A DNA stretch of 64,000 bases from JAGVSR01 sp963708775 (GCA_963708775.1 CAVPTI010000010.1:434001-498000); one strand, 5' to 3'. Positions 7,964-17,551 are shown, counted from the stretch's first letter. Translations and numbers: made by a program. Notes: generated from the letters alone by a model not told the origin.

Positions 7964-9710
7964 ATGACAGTCACGTCCTTGGAGAGGGCCGATGCCGGCG
8001 CTCGAGAGAATACGCTGCTGCGCACGATCGACTGGAAGGGCGCATTCTGGATTGCGAGCGGCGTTCCCGCCCTCGTTCTCATCTCGATTGGCGGCATGGG
8101 CGCCACGGCGGGAAAAGTCGCCTTTCTCGTCTGGTTCATTTCGGTAATTATGGGCTTTCTTCAGGCATTTAGTTATGCCGAGATAGCCGGTCTCTTTCAC
8201 AGTAAATCCGGCGGTGCTGCCGTTTATGGCGCGGCTGCCTGGCTGCGCTATAGCAAACTCATCGCGCCGCTTTCAGTCTGGTGTAACTGGTTTGCCTGGA
8301 CCCCTGTGCTCTCGCTGGGCTGCGCAATCGCCGCTGGCTATATTCTGAATGCAATTGCACCCATTCCCACCTTCGGTCTCGAGAGTGCCGAAGTGCAGGC
8401 CTGGCTCAAAGACGCGGCCAATGCTGCCACCATCGCTGGAAAATCCGGTGAGGAAGCAGCCACGCTGGCGGCAGCCGCCCTCAGTGACGCGGCGACGCCA
8501 TGGATCCGCTCCTTCAAGGTGCTTCAGTTTTCCTTTTTCGGTCTCGCCAACATCGAAGTCGGCGCCACATTCTTCATCGGCGCCATCCTCATGCTGGTCA
8601 CGTTCGCAATCCAGCACCGCGGCGTCCTCGGCACCGCCCAGGTTCAGAAATACATCGGTCTCCTCGTCCTGATCCCGATGACGATCGTGGGCGTGGTTCC
8701 GTTCTTCAACGGCGGGATCAATTACGACAACTTCTCACCTATCGTTCCGCCCACCGGAGACTGGAGCAATCCCGGATGGACATATGTCCTCGGCGCCCTC
8801 TTCATTGCAGCCTGGTCAACGTACGCATTTGAAACCGCCGTCTGCTACACGCGAGAATTCAGAAAATCCGGCGACTGATACCATCAAAGCCATTTTCTGG
8901 GCCGGCGTTGTTTCCGTCGCGCTCTACACCCTGGTTGCTGCATCTTTCCAGGGGCATTTGGGCCTTGAAGGCATGACGGCGCCTGGCATCGTTGACGGAA
9001 CGGGTGTCGCGGCGGCCATGGGTCAGATGGTCGGCGGCGGCAACGTCTACGTCACCCACCTGCTCGAAATGATGATGATCCTGGCCCTGCTCCTCGCAAT
9101 CATGATGGCGATGGCCGGGTCGTCGCGCACACTCTATCAAGGCTCCGTCGATGGCTGGCTGCCGAAGTATCTGAGCCACGTGAACGAACACGGTGCTCCC
9201 ACGCGCGCCATGTGGACCGACCTCGTGTTCAACCTGGGGCTTTTGACGTTCGCGGCCTCCGACGCCACCGCCTACTATCTAATCCTCGCGATCTCGAACG
9301 TCGGCTACATCATCTTTATTTTCTTGAACCTGCAGGCGACGTGGATCCATCGCATCGACAGTCCCGACATTCCCCGCCCCTATCGCGCACCCACGCTGCT
9401 CGTCGGATTCAATGCCCTGCTCGGCTTCGTCAACCTCGTCTTCATGGGCGCCGGCGCGAAGGTTTGGGGCAATCCGAACGTACTCTGGTACGGCCTTGGC
9501 TTCGCGGCGCTGATCATCCCTGTCTTTTTCTTCCGCCACTACATCCAGGACAAAGGGAAGTTCCCGGCTGAAATGCTCACGGAATTGAATTTGCAAGGAC
9601 AGGACTTGGGTGAGCGAAAAGCAGGCATATTGCCTTACATAACGCTCATTCTTGCGGCGATGGTCGTGGTGACATCCCACTATTATTTCCAACTGCCTCC
9701 GCCTGCCTAA
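7964..9710 (+). CDS. APC-family permease, one frame break
   Basis: Amino acid-polyamine-organocation type secondary transporter of about 580 residues with roughly twelve membrane segments. The N-terminal half has the family glycine motif ASGVPALVLISIGGMG and reads to AWSTYAFETAVCYTREF. The frame breaks near 8865 in an AGAAAAT context; one extra A explains it. The second frame resumes NPATDTIKAIFW and continues through MAMAGSSRTLYQGSVDGWLP to the stop at 9710. A large periplasmic loop sits around residues 125-185. The substrate is unknown. Its position between amt and the dimethylamine/trimethylamine genes makes a methylated amine a reasonable guess (inference). It is followed by a strong hairpin. 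Confidence 0.85.
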
Positions 9711-9740
9711 ATCAGAGCGGAAACATGGACATATTTGAGG

Positions 9741-9768
9741 TGGGCCGTGCGAAGAAATGCACGGCCCA
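9741..9768 (+). terminator. Hairpin after APC permease, terminator-like
   Basis: TGGGCCGTGC (9741-9750) and GCACGGCCCA (9759-9768) form a perfect 10-bp stem with loop GAAGAAAT. The downstream sequence is only weakly T-rich, so termination is probable but not certain. No gene is seen between it and 9965. A possible -35/-10 pair (TTGCGT 9807, TATAGT 9829) is weak. Confidence 0.65.
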
Positions 9769-9964
9769 TTATCAATTCGACCAGTGTGAAAATTGATGTG
9801 AAATGGTTGCGTCCCCATTCGTCTTTGCTATAGTGCTGAGAATAAAACTTCACTGGTGAGCAACGAGCGAGGGGGATAATGAGGCGCGCTGTTGGCTGCC
9901 TTTGGCTTTCGCCAGCCAATCCCGACCAGTATTCGCGTGAAATGCAACGTGCCGAGGGAGATCG

Positions 9965-10570
9965 ATGCTCACTCCGGGAATAATTAGCAGACCGGTGTAC
10001 GGGGTGCTGCAGCCCGATCCGCGGGCCAAGCACAACTTACTGGTCGCGGAAGGCGAAGGAGCAGCCGCCATCCTCGAGCTAGCCGCGAAAGCGCCGCCTG
10101 ACTTCTTTTCGAAGACGACCGTTCTCTACTGTGCCGCTGGCTCAGCCGGGAAAGGATACGAGAAGCAGCTCGAAGAGCTCAATCCCGACGCGCTCTGGGT
10201 CTTTCCCACTCCGGCAACCACGATGTTCCGCCTGAAAGGCGTGCTTCAAACCGCAAAGATGGGAACGCGGCTCTATTTCACGGGCACCGAACCCTTCATG
10301 GGTCTCGCCCTGCGCGAAGCGCTCGAAGCCGGCATCGATCACAAGTCGATCTACACCGAGCATCGCGGCTCGGCGAAGCGGCGCGTCCAGTGCGTCCATT
10401 GCAAAGGTTTCACCGAAGACGTCACCACCAATCCCGCAACGTGCAGCCATTGCGGTCTGACGCTGCTCGTGCGCGACCACTATTCGCGCCGCCTCGGCGC
10501 TTTCCAAGGTGTCTGCATCGACGCCGAGGTTCCCGGCGAAGCACCCGCTCCCGAGGAGATCTTCAAATGA
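9965..10570 (+). CDS. dmmA: Dimethylamine monooxygenase subunit, DmmA family
   Basis: A 201-residue protein of the DmmA-like family, found as the small partner of the haem-dependent oxidative N-demethylase that converts dimethylamine to methylamine and formaldehyde. The N-terminal part resembles a flavin- or nucleotide-binding fold (TVLYCAAGSAGKGYE). Residues 143-163 hold a four-cysteine ribbon, CVHC-X13-CSHC, followed by LTLLVRDHYSRRLGAF, the typical C-terminal domain. Such a ribbon would bind zinc or iron (inference). The stop overlaps the start of the reductase gene (ATGA), so the two are translationally coupled. Subunit letters in the dmm nomenclature are from memory and may differ. Confidence 0.8.
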   Translation: MLTPGIISRPVYGVLQPDPRAKHNLLVAEGEGAAAILELAAKAPPDFFSKTTVLYCAAGSAGKGYEKQLEELNPDALWVFPTPATTMFRLKGVLQTAKMGTRLYFTGTEPFMGLALREALEAGIDHKSIYTEHRGSAKRRVQCVHCKGFTEDVTTNPATCSHCGLTLLVRDHYSRRLGAFQGVCIDAEVPGEAPAPEEIFK

Positions 10571-11535
10571 CGGTGGAAGGCGAATTCCGCGTCCGCGTGG
10601 CCGAGTCGGAAAAAGTCGCGGAAGGCATCAAGCGCCTGCGCCTCGTTCCGGTCGGACGCACGTCGCTTCCGGTCTTTTCGGGCGGCGCCCACACCGTGCT
10701 GACGATGCACGACAAGGATCGCGTGCTGCGCAATCCTTACTCTCTGATGGGCTCACCGTTCGATACCTCCAGTTACCAGATCAGCGTTCTCAGAACTCCG
10801 GACAGTCGCGGTGGTTCGATTTTCGTCCATGAGAAGCTTGAGAAAGGCAGCGAACTTTCGATCACAGCGCCCGTGAACCTCTTTCCCGTCGATCGCCGCG
10901 CGCGCCGCCACCTTCTCATTGCCGGCGGCATCGGCATTACGCCCTTCATGGCGATGACCGAGCAACTCGAACGTGAAGAACTGCCTTTTGAATTACATTA
11001 CTGCATGCGCTCCAAATCGGTCGGCGCCTATTGGAATACGCTGTCTGAACTCTACGGCCGCCGCGTCCACACCTACTTCGACGATCTCCAGGAAAAGCTC
11101 CCCCTGGCGCGACTGCTCGAAAACCAACCGCTCGGCACGCACCTCTATGTCTGCGGCCCGTCAGGCATGATCGACTGGGTCTTGAATGAAGCCCGCGATG
11201 CCGGCTGGCCCGAGGAAAACCTTCATTTCGAGCGCTTCGCCGCGCCGCCGATCGGAAAGCCTTTTACGGTCGAACTCGCCAAGACGGGAGCAACGATCGA
11301 CATCAAGCCGACGCAGAGTGTGCTCGAAGCCATTGAACAGGCAGGCTTCGAGCCATCCTTCCTGTGTCGAGGCGGGGCCTGCGGCCAGTGCGAGACGAAT
11401 GTTGTCTCCTGCACCGGCGCCATCGAGCACAACGACCACTTCCTCACAGACGCGGAAAAAGCGTCCGGCAAAAAGATTATGATTTGCGTGTCGCGGCTTC
11501 AGACGGCGGGGGGCCGTCTGGTGCTCGACCTCTAG
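10567..11535 (+). CDS. Ferredoxin-type oxidoreductase of the dimethylamine monooxygenase
   Basis: A 322-residue phthalate-dioxygenase-reductase (VanB) type electron-transfer protein. It has an FMN/FAD domain (DRVLRNPYSLMGSP), a NAD(P)H domain (LLIAGGIGITPFMAM, then LYVCGPSGMIDWV) and a C-terminal plant-type [2Fe-2S] ferredoxin domain. The cluster cysteines are C267-X4-C272-X2-C275 and a fourth in MICVSR. It should pass electrons from NAD(P)H to the haem demethylase encoded next. Its start overlaps the dmmA stop, and the following gene begins 19 bases after its stop. Known Dmm systems contain such a reductase (DmmB or DmmC); I leave the letter open. Confidence 0.87.
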   Translation: MTVEGEFRVRVAESEKVAEGIKRLRLVPVGRTSLPVFSGGAHTVLTMHDKDRVLRNPYSLMGSPFDTSSYQISVLRTPDSRGGSIFVHEKLEKGSELSITAPVNLFPVDRRARRHLLIAGGIGITPFMAMTEQLEREELPFELHYCMRSKSVGAYWNTLSELYGRRVHTYFDDLQEKLPLARLLENQPLGTHLYVCGPSGMIDWVLNEARDAGWPEENLHFERFAAPPIGKPFTVELAKTGATIDIKPTQSVLEAIEQAGFEPSFLCRGGACGQCETNVVSCTGAIEHNDHFLTDAEKASGKKIMICVSRLQTAGGRLVLDL

Positions 11536-11554
11536 CTGCAGGAGCTCGATCGGC

Positions 11555-12595
11555 ATGGGCCTGGTCTTCAAGAACGAGACGTTCCGCGACGACTTCACAT
11601 TCTCCAACAGCCCGGAAGCGATCCGGCGATTTCCATTTCCCTTCGCCGAAGACCGTTACATGTACACGGTCAATATCGAGCCCCACGTTCCAGGCCCGAA
11701 AGGCTCCGTCTACGAATTCCCCATCGACATCGATGAGCACTACCTCTCCGACATGCGCGACCGGGCGCTCGTCCTGAAAGAAGATCCGCTGCGCTGCCAA
11801 TCCCTGCCGCACATGCTGACGGCGGAATGGGACCTGCTCGAACTCCTGATGACGTCGATGTCGCGCGACTATCCCGAGCACTTCTCGCTCACCCGCGACG
11901 GCGACAACTGGCACTGGATCAATCGCCCCATGGGAATCGACCAGCAGTTCGTCTTCGGCGACATCGCGACACTCCCCTACCGCCCGATGGAATACATCAC
12001 CCGCCAATGCCAGGGTGATTTCTGCCTCCTCGACCAGCGCGACGGCGACCTCTGGATGGATGCGGGGATCGTGTCCTCTCAGGCCGACTGGTCACTCGAT
12101 TTCGACGTCGGCATGAGCTTCAAGGAATGGCACGCGCCCGTTCCGATGGCGCACGAGATCGGCGTCTTCGACCGCGCGCTCAAGTTTCTCCTCAATCTGC
12201 AGCTGGGCAAGCCCGTGCGTCGTCTCAACTGGACGATGACGATCAACCCGCGCCTCGATACGAGCCCCGAAAATTATCACAAGTGGGGCACCGACCGCAC
12301 GACGGTGACGCCCGAGAATGTCGGCGACAAAGTTCACCTGCGCGTCGAACTGCAAGGTCTGTGGCGGCTGCCGCGCTCGAACGCGATCGTCTTTTCGATC
12401 CGCGCTTACCTCATCAAGATGAACGAACTCGTCACGGTCCCGAAGTGGGGCCGTCGCCTGCATCGCGTTCTGAAAACACTCCCCGAACCGATCGCCGACT
12501 ACAAAGGGACGACACGCTACCGCCAGACCACCATCGACTGGCTAGCGAAGTACGACGACGGCGCTCCCACCTCCAAGGGATGCTGGCCCGACTGA
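11555..12595 (+). CDS. Haem-dependent oxidative N-demethylase (DUF3445), dimethylamine monooxygenase catalytic subunit
   Basis: A 346-residue member of the DUF3445/HODM alpha-subunit family. Proteins of this family bind haem in a PAS-like fold and oxidatively demethylate dimethylamine. Recognisable stretches are FPFPFAEDRYMYTVNIEP near the start, the central SRDYPEHFSLTRDG and GDFCLLDQRDGDLWMDAG, then LNWTMTINPRLDTSPEN and HLRVELQGLWRLPRSNAIVF. No signal peptide is present, so it acts in the cytoplasm. The gene is the third of a tight run after dmmA and the reductase, and it is followed by tmm 60 bases later. Length is as expected. The axial ligand was not assigned by eye. Confidence 0.88.
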   Translation: MGLVFKNETFRDDFTFSNSPEAIRRFPFPFAEDRYMYTVNIEPHVPGPKGSVYEFPIDIDEHYLSDMRDRALVLKEDPLRCQSLPHMLTAEWDLLELLMTSMSRDYPEHFSLTRDGDNWHWINRPMGIDQQFVFGDIATLPYRPMEYITRQCQGDFCLLDQRDGDLWMDAGIVSSQADWSLDFDVGMSFKEWHAPVPMAHEIGVFDRALKFLLNLQLGKPVRRLNWTMTINPRLDTSPENYHKWGTDRTTVTPENVGDKVHLRVELQGLWRLPRSNAIVFSIRAYLIKMNELVTVPKWGRRLHRVLKTLPEPIADYKGTTRYRQTTIDWLAKYDDGAPTSKGCWPD

Positions 12596-12655
12596 CCGGC
12601 CTCTTCCCAAACCGCAACTGCCAGCCTCCATTCGGACGAGAAGGACATTGCAAGC

Positions 12656-14023
12656 ATGAAACAGCGTATTGCGATCATCGGAGCGGGCCCGAGCGGTATG
12701 GCGGCTCTGCGGGCTTTCGAAAGCGCGCGTCAGAAGGGCGCTGAGATCCCCGAACTCGTCTGTTACGAAAAGCAGGAGGAGTGGGGCGGCATCTGGAACT
12801 ACACGTGGCGCACAGGCACCGATGAATACGGCGAGCCGGTTCACGGCAGCATGTATCGCTATCTGTGGTCGAACGGCCCCAAGGAATGCCTCGAGTTCGC
12901 CGACTATTCTTTCGAAGAACACTTCGGCCGGCCGATCCCGTCCTATCCCCCGCGCGCCGTACTCCACGACTACATCAAGGGCCGCGTCGAGAAGAGCGGC
13001 GTGCGCAAATACATGAAGTTCCGCACACCCGTGCGCAGCATCACCTGGAACGACAAGACGCAAAAGTTCACCGTCACTGTCAAAGACCTCAAGGACGATC
13101 AACTGTCATCGTCAGAGTTCGACTGGGTGATCAATGCCAGCGGTCACTTCTCGACACCCAACGTGCCGGAGTTCCCGGGGCTCGCCGCATTCCCCGGCCG
13201 CGTCATGCATTCACACGATTTCCGTTCAGCCGATGAATTCGCCGGCAAGAACGTGCTCTGTATCGGCGCCAGCTACTCGTCTGAAGATATCGGCATCCAG
13301 TGCCACAAGTACGGTGCCAAGTCCGTCACCTTCAGCCACCGCACGCGGCCCATGGGCTTCAACTGGCCCGAAAGCATGTCGGAAGTGCCTCTTCTCGTGA
13401 AGGTCGAAGGCAAGACCGCCTACTTCAAGGACGGCACGTCCAAGGAAGTCGACGCCATCGTGCTGTGCACCGGCTACCTCCACCATTATCCGTATCTTGA
13501 TGACAGCTTGCGCCTCAAGTCGCGCAACCGCCTCTATCCGCCGTCTCTCTACAAGGGCGTGTTCTGGTGGCCGAACAACAAGTTCATCTACCTCGGCGCC
13601 CAGGACCAGTACTACACCTTCAATATGTTCGACGCGCAGGCTTGGTACGCCCGCGACGTCATCCTCGGCCGCGTCAAACTCCCGGGCTTCGAAGAGCAGG
13701 CCAAGGACATCAACGCCTGGATCCAGCGCGAAGAGGCGATCGCCGATGCCTTCGAAGCGATCGACTTCCAGACCGAATACGTGCGCGATCTCCTAGGCCC
13801 GACGGACTACCCGCGTCTCGACGTCGACATGGTCGCCCGCCTGTTCAAGGAGTGGGAGCACCACAAGATGGAGAACATCCTCACCTATCGTGATCGGAGC
13901 TACCCCTCCACGCTGACCGGCAACGTCGCGCCGGTTCATCACACGCCGTGGATGCAGGCCCTCGACGACAGCATGCAGGCGTTTCTGAACCAGCCCGATC
14001 CGGCGGCGGCGAAAGTCGCCTGA
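12656..14023 (+). CDS. tmm: Trimethylamine monooxygenase
   Basis: A 455-residue flavin monooxygenase that oxidises trimethylamine to trimethylamine N-oxide with NADPH and O2. The FAD motif IIGAGPSGMA is at residues 7-16, the FMO fingerprint is FPGRVMHSHDFR near residue 180, and the NADPH motif GASYSSED is at 204-211. The late motif VLCTGYLHHYPYLDD and the strongly conserved NKFIYLGAQDQYYTFNMFDAQ match bacterial Tmm rather than other FMOs. A ribosome binding site (AGGACATT) precedes the ATG, and the downstream tdm gene begins 14 bases after the stop. Together with tdm this is the diagnostic pair of the aerobic trimethylamine pathway. Confidence 0.93.
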   Translation: MKQRIAIIGAGPSGMAALRAFESARQKGAEIPELVCYEKQEEWGGIWNYTWRTGTDEYGEPVHGSMYRYLWSNGPKECLEFADYSFEEHFGRPIPSYPPRAVLHDYIKGRVEKSGVRKYMKFRTPVRSITWNDKTQKFTVTVKDLKDDQLSSSEFDWVINASGHFSTPNVPEFPGLAAFPGRVMHSHDFRSADEFAGKNVLCIGASYSSEDIGIQCHKYGAKSVTFSHRTRPMGFNWPESMSEVPLLVKVEGKTAYFKDGTSKEVDAIVLCTGYLHHYPYLDDSLRLKSRNRLYPPSLYKGVFWWPNNKFIYLGAQDQYYTFNMFDAQAWYARDVILGRVKLPGFEEQAKDINAWIQREEAIADAFEAIDFQTEYVRDLLGPTDYPRLDVDMVARLFKEWEHHKMENILTYRDRSYPSTLTGNVAPVHHTPWMQALDDSMQAFLNQPDPAAAKVA

Positions 14024-14037
14024 CGGGATTGTGAACC

Positions 14038-16389
14038 ATGGCCCCGCCCGCGATCATCACGCCCTGGAACCCGGAAGTCATTCTTCCGGGCAAGCCGGCT
14101 CTCACGTCCGGCCAGGAGCGCTACACGGTCAGCGGCGGTGGCTCGGCCGTCTTTGCGCTCGATCGGGATGACCGCATCGACATCGTCCCGATCGAAGGCG
14201 GCCAACCGCTGGAGTTGCTCGCATTCAGCAAGAGCGGCAAGCCCGATCTCGGCGCGCTCGGTCTGAAGGGCAAAGCCGTACCGAATGGTTTGCATGCGAT
14301 CCTCGCCTCTGACCGTGAAGACGCCGCCCGAGTCCGCTTCGGCCTCTTTCGCCGCGGCATCGACATCGGCCGCGCCAAAGCCGCGACGCTCTTCGATGAG
14401 CAAACCCCGCCCGGCGCAGTGCAGTCCCTCACCGCCGAGCGCCCAGTTATCCTCGTCATCGCCGCGCCCGCTTCGGCTGGCACCGTCTGGGACCAGACCT
14501 CCGCCACGGACACACTCGTTGTCATCACGCGCGCGAAAATGTTGTCGCCCGCGCTCCGCGAACCGCCGGAACCACTCGCAGAACCGCGTCTCGACCTTCG
14601 CGTGAATGTCGCCTCGGCCGTCAACTTCGAGGTCTTCGAAGGCGAATACATCCAGATCGTCGATATCGCCGGCCGGCAGTGTTCCGATTTTCTTGCATTT
14701 GAGCGCCGAGCAGTCGACAAGGGCCGCCCCTTGCCGCTCGACTCTACGACCACGCGCACGATGTCTGGCCTCGCCTACCCCAAGCCCGGCCTTGCATCAC
14801 GCTTCTACGACCGCGATCGCAACCCGCTCGTTGAAGTGGTGCAGGACACGGTCGGCCGCCACGACACGTTTGGGCTGGCCTGTACCGCGCGCACCTATGA
14901 AGACGCGGGCTACTTCGGCCACGCCAACTGCTCCGATAACCTTAACGTCACGATGGCGCCTTACGGCATCGACGGCCGCCGCGGCTGGCCGGCCATCAAC
15001 TACTTCTACAACACCAACGTCGATCACCAGAACCAGATCTGGTTCGACGAACCCTGGTCGCGTCCCGGCGACTACGTGCTGATGCGCGCGCTCTCCGATC
15101 TCGTCTGCGCCGCCACATCTTGCCCCGATGACATCGACCCCGCGAATGGCTGGCAGCTCACCGAAATCCAGGTGCGCGTCTATCCCAAGTCGGCCACGTT
15201 CAAGCGCGCGATTGGATACCGTATGACCCCCGATGCTCCGCTGCAGATGACCAAAGAAACCGGGTTCCATCCTCGCACATCCGAACTGACGCGCTCGTTC
15301 GGCGAATATCGCGGCTATTGGGTTCCCCACCGCTTTACCGCAGCTGGACCGGTCGAGGAATACTGGGCCTGCCGCGAGAAGGTCGTGATGATGGACCTCT
15401 CGCCGCTACGCAAACTCGAGATCATGGGTCCCGACGCGGAAAGCTTCCTGCAATCGGTTTTTCCCCGCGACATTCGCAAGCTCGCCGCCGGTCAGATCTT
15501 CTACACGGCCCTTTGCTACGAGCACGGCGGCATGATCGATGACGGCACGCTGTTTCGCCTGTGTCAGAACAACTTTCGCTGGATCGGAGGCGATGACGCC
15601 AGCCTCCTCTGGCTTCGCGAGCAGGCTGCCAAGAACGGCGCGCAGGTCCTTCTGAAATCAGCCACCAACGACATTCACAATGTTGCAGTCCAAGGCCCGA
15701 AGTCGCGCGATACCCTGCGCCCACTTCTCTGGACCCCCGGCGGCCGTCCAACACTCGATGAACTCGGCGTCTTCCGGTTCACCATCGGCCGCATCGGCGG
15801 CTACGACGGCATCCCCGTCATCGTCTCCCGCACCGGCTACACCGGCGAACTCGGCTACGAAGTTTTCTGCCATCCCAAAGACGCTCCCGCTGTCTGGGAT
15901 GCGATCATGCAGTCGGGCGAGGAACATGGCATTCGACCATTCGGCTTCGATGCGCTTGACATGGTCCGCATCGAAGCGGGGCTCGCGTTCGGCGGCTACG
16001 AGTTCGACAGCACCACCGATCCGTTCGAAGCTGGTATTGGCTTCACCGTACCGATAAAGAAGGAAGAGGATTACATCGGCAAAGCCGCTCTCGAACGCCG
16101 TCGCGCACATCCCGCCCGCAAACTTGTCGGCCTCGAAATCACCGGTAACGAACCCGCCTCGCACGGTGATAAAGTCTACGCCGGCCGCGCCGAGATCGGC
16201 GTCGTCACGAGCGGTATGCGCTCACCCAGTCTGAAAAAGACGATTGCTCTGGCTCGCGTCGACGTCGCCCATGCGGAACTAGGGAGCAAGCTGGCTGTCG
16301 GCAAACTCGATGGCCATATCAAGCGCCTGGACGCCACCGTCGTCCGCTTCCCCTTCTACGATCCGGAGAAAACGCGGGTCAGATCCTAA
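14038..16389 (+). CDS. tdm: Trimethylamine N-oxide demethylase (DUF1989-GcvT)
   Basis: A 783-residue protein converting trimethylamine N-oxide to dimethylamine and formaldehyde. It has an N-terminal extension, a DUF1989 domain at about residues 195-390 (FEGEYIQIVDIAGRQCSDF, then GHANCSDNLN) and a GcvT-like domain from about 410 to the end (MMDLSPLRKLEIMGPDA, RTGYTGELGYEVF). Cysteines 282, 298 and 362 in DUF1989 are the likely zinc ligands for the metal-dependent cleavage; another cysteine is at 357. The GcvT domain is thought to capture formaldehyde on tetrahydrofolate. Architecture and length fit known Tdm proteins. It sits between tmm and another GcvT-like gene on the same strand. Confidence 0.93.
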   Translation: MAPPAIITPWNPEVILPGKPALTSGQERYTVSGGGSAVFALDRDDRIDIVPIEGGQPLELLAFSKSGKPDLGALGLKGKAVPNGLHAILASDREDAARVRFGLFRRGIDIGRAKAATLFDEQTPPGAVQSLTAERPVILVIAAPASAGTVWDQTSATDTLVVITRAKMLSPALREPPEPLAEPRLDLRVNVASAVNFEVFEGEYIQIVDIAGRQCSDFLAFERRAVDKGRPLPLDSTTTRTMSGLAYPKPGLASRFYDRDRNPLVEVVQDTVGRHDTFGLACTARTYEDAGYFGHANCSDNLNVTMAPYGIDGRRGWPAINYFYNTNVDHQNQIWFDEPWSRPGDYVLMRALSDLVCAATSCPDDIDPANGWQLTEIQVRVYPKSATFKRAIGYRMTPDAPLQMTKETGFHPRTSELTRSFGEYRGYWVPHRFTAAGPVEEYWACREKVVMMDLSPLRKLEIMGPDAESFLQSVFPRDIRKLAAGQIFYTALCYEHGGMIDDGTLFRLCQNNFRWIGGDDASLLWLREQAAKNGAQVLLKSATNDIHNVAVQGPKSRDTLRPLLWTPGGRPTLDELGVFRFTIGRIGGYDGIPVIVSRTGYTGELGYEVFCHPKDAPAVWDAIMQSGEEHGIRPFGFDALDMVRIEAGLAFGGYEFDSTTDPFEAGIGFTVPIKKEEDYIGKAALERRRAHPARKLVGLEITGNEPASHGDKVYAGRAEIGVVTSGMRSPSLKKTIALARVDVAHAELGSKLAVGKLDGHIKRLDATVVRFPFYDPEKTRVRS

Positions 16390-16422
16390 AGCCCTAAAGT
16401 TGAACAAAGGGAGTTTGAAAAA

Positions 16423-17529
16423 ATGCCAGCCTTTCCGCGCGTCTCAGCACTTTATGATCGCCACACCGCCCTCGGCTCCGACATGTCGAGCGCCTGGAAC
16501 GACATGGCCATCCCGCAGAACTACGCGACCGACCCCTACCTCGAGACGACCGTGACACGCAGCAAGGCGGGGCTCATTGAGGTCACCGCGCTGAACCTTC
16601 TTCTGGTCAAGGGATCCGGCGCTCTCAATCTTCTCAACGAAATGCTGACGACCGACGTCTCGAAAGCGGCACCGGGTGACAGCCACATCTCCAACATCGT
16701 CAATGCCAACGGCGGATTGATCGACGACGTTCTCGTCTACGTGCTCGAGCCGAACGTCTATCGCCTCTCACACGGCAGTGGCGCGACAGCAGCCACGCTC
16801 AAGGAGCTTGCGCCGAAATACGATGTCACGATCGAACCGGACGACACCCACGTCCTCTCGCTTCAGGGGCCTGCTTCGCTCAACGTTCTCGCCCCCCACA
16901 CGCCACTGAAAATCGCCGAACTTGGCTATTTCAAGCACGCCCCCACGACGCTCTTCGGCAAGTCCATCCAGCTTGCCCGCGGCGGTTACTCTGGCGAACG
17001 CGGCTATGAAGTCTTCTGCTCGCGCGACGATGCCGTGTACTTATGGGATGCGATCCTCGAAGCCGGTAAACCCTTCGGCGTGATGCCCGTCTCCTGGACC
17101 TGCCTCGATATCGTCCGGGTCGAAGGCGGCCTCCTGTTCTTCCCATTCGACATGCCCCATCCCGACACCACGCCGTGGGAAGTCAAAGCCGACTGGACCG
17201 TTGATCTTTCAAAGCCGGACTTTATCGGCAAGGCGGCGTTGGTCGCGAGCAAGGGCAAGGAACGCTCGGTCATCACCGGCATGGAAGTCTGGCACACCGC
17301 AGCGATCACACCCGGCGCAAAGGTGAAAGTCGGCGGTCGCGACGTCGGCGTCGTGACGTCCACCGTCTTCAGCCAGCACTTGATGAAGTCGCTCGCGATG
17401 GCCCAGATCGACAAGGGCTACACCGCTTTCGGCACGGCCCTCGAAATTGAGGAAGACGGCAAGACATTTCCTGCAACCGTCGTCCGCATGCCGTTCTACG
17501 ATCCCATGCGCCTGCGCACGCACGGCTGA
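16423..17529 (+). CDS. GcvT-like aminomethyltransferase family protein
   Basis: A 368-residue folate-binding T-protein relative. Visible motifs are HISNIVNANGGLIDDVLVYVL, DDTHVLSLQGPASLNVL, ARGGYSGERGYEVF and a C-terminal barrel ending ATVVRMPFYDPMR. It has no DUF1989 domain, so it differs from Tdm, although its last residues (VVRMPFYDP) mirror Tdm's end (VVRFPFYDP). Placed directly after tdm with a ribosome binding site (AAAGGGAG), it most likely handles C1 transfer from formaldehyde or a methylated amine to tetrahydrofolate (inference). It may correspond to the GcvT-like member of dmm gene clusters. Start ATG 16423 is supported by its spacing. A hairpin follows. Confidence 0.82.
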   Translation: MPAFPRVSALYDRHTALGSDMSSAWNDMAIPQNYATDPYLETTVTRSKAGLIEVTALNLLLVKGSGALNLLNEMLTTDVSKAAPGDSHISNIVNANGGLIDDVLVYVLEPNVYRLSHGSGATAATLKELAPKYDVTIEPDDTHVLSLQGPASLNVLAPHTPLKIAELGYFKHAPTTLFGKSIQLARGGYSGERGYEVFCSRDDAVYLWDAILEAGKPFGVMPVSWTCLDIVRVEGGLLFFPFDMPHPDTTPWEVKADWTVDLSKPDFIGKAALVASKGKERSVITGMEVWHTAAITPGAKVKVGGRDVGVVTSTVFSQHLMKSLAMAQIDKGYTAFGTALEIEEDGKTFPATVVRMPFYDPMRLRTHG

Positions 17530-17551
17530 TCGCATCCTCGTCTGATACGAA

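Noticed and set aside
9807..9834. TTGCGT / TATAGT as a sigma-70 promoter for the dmm genes
   Set aside because: Spacing of 16 is acceptable, but the -35 match is poor and many such pairs occur by chance.
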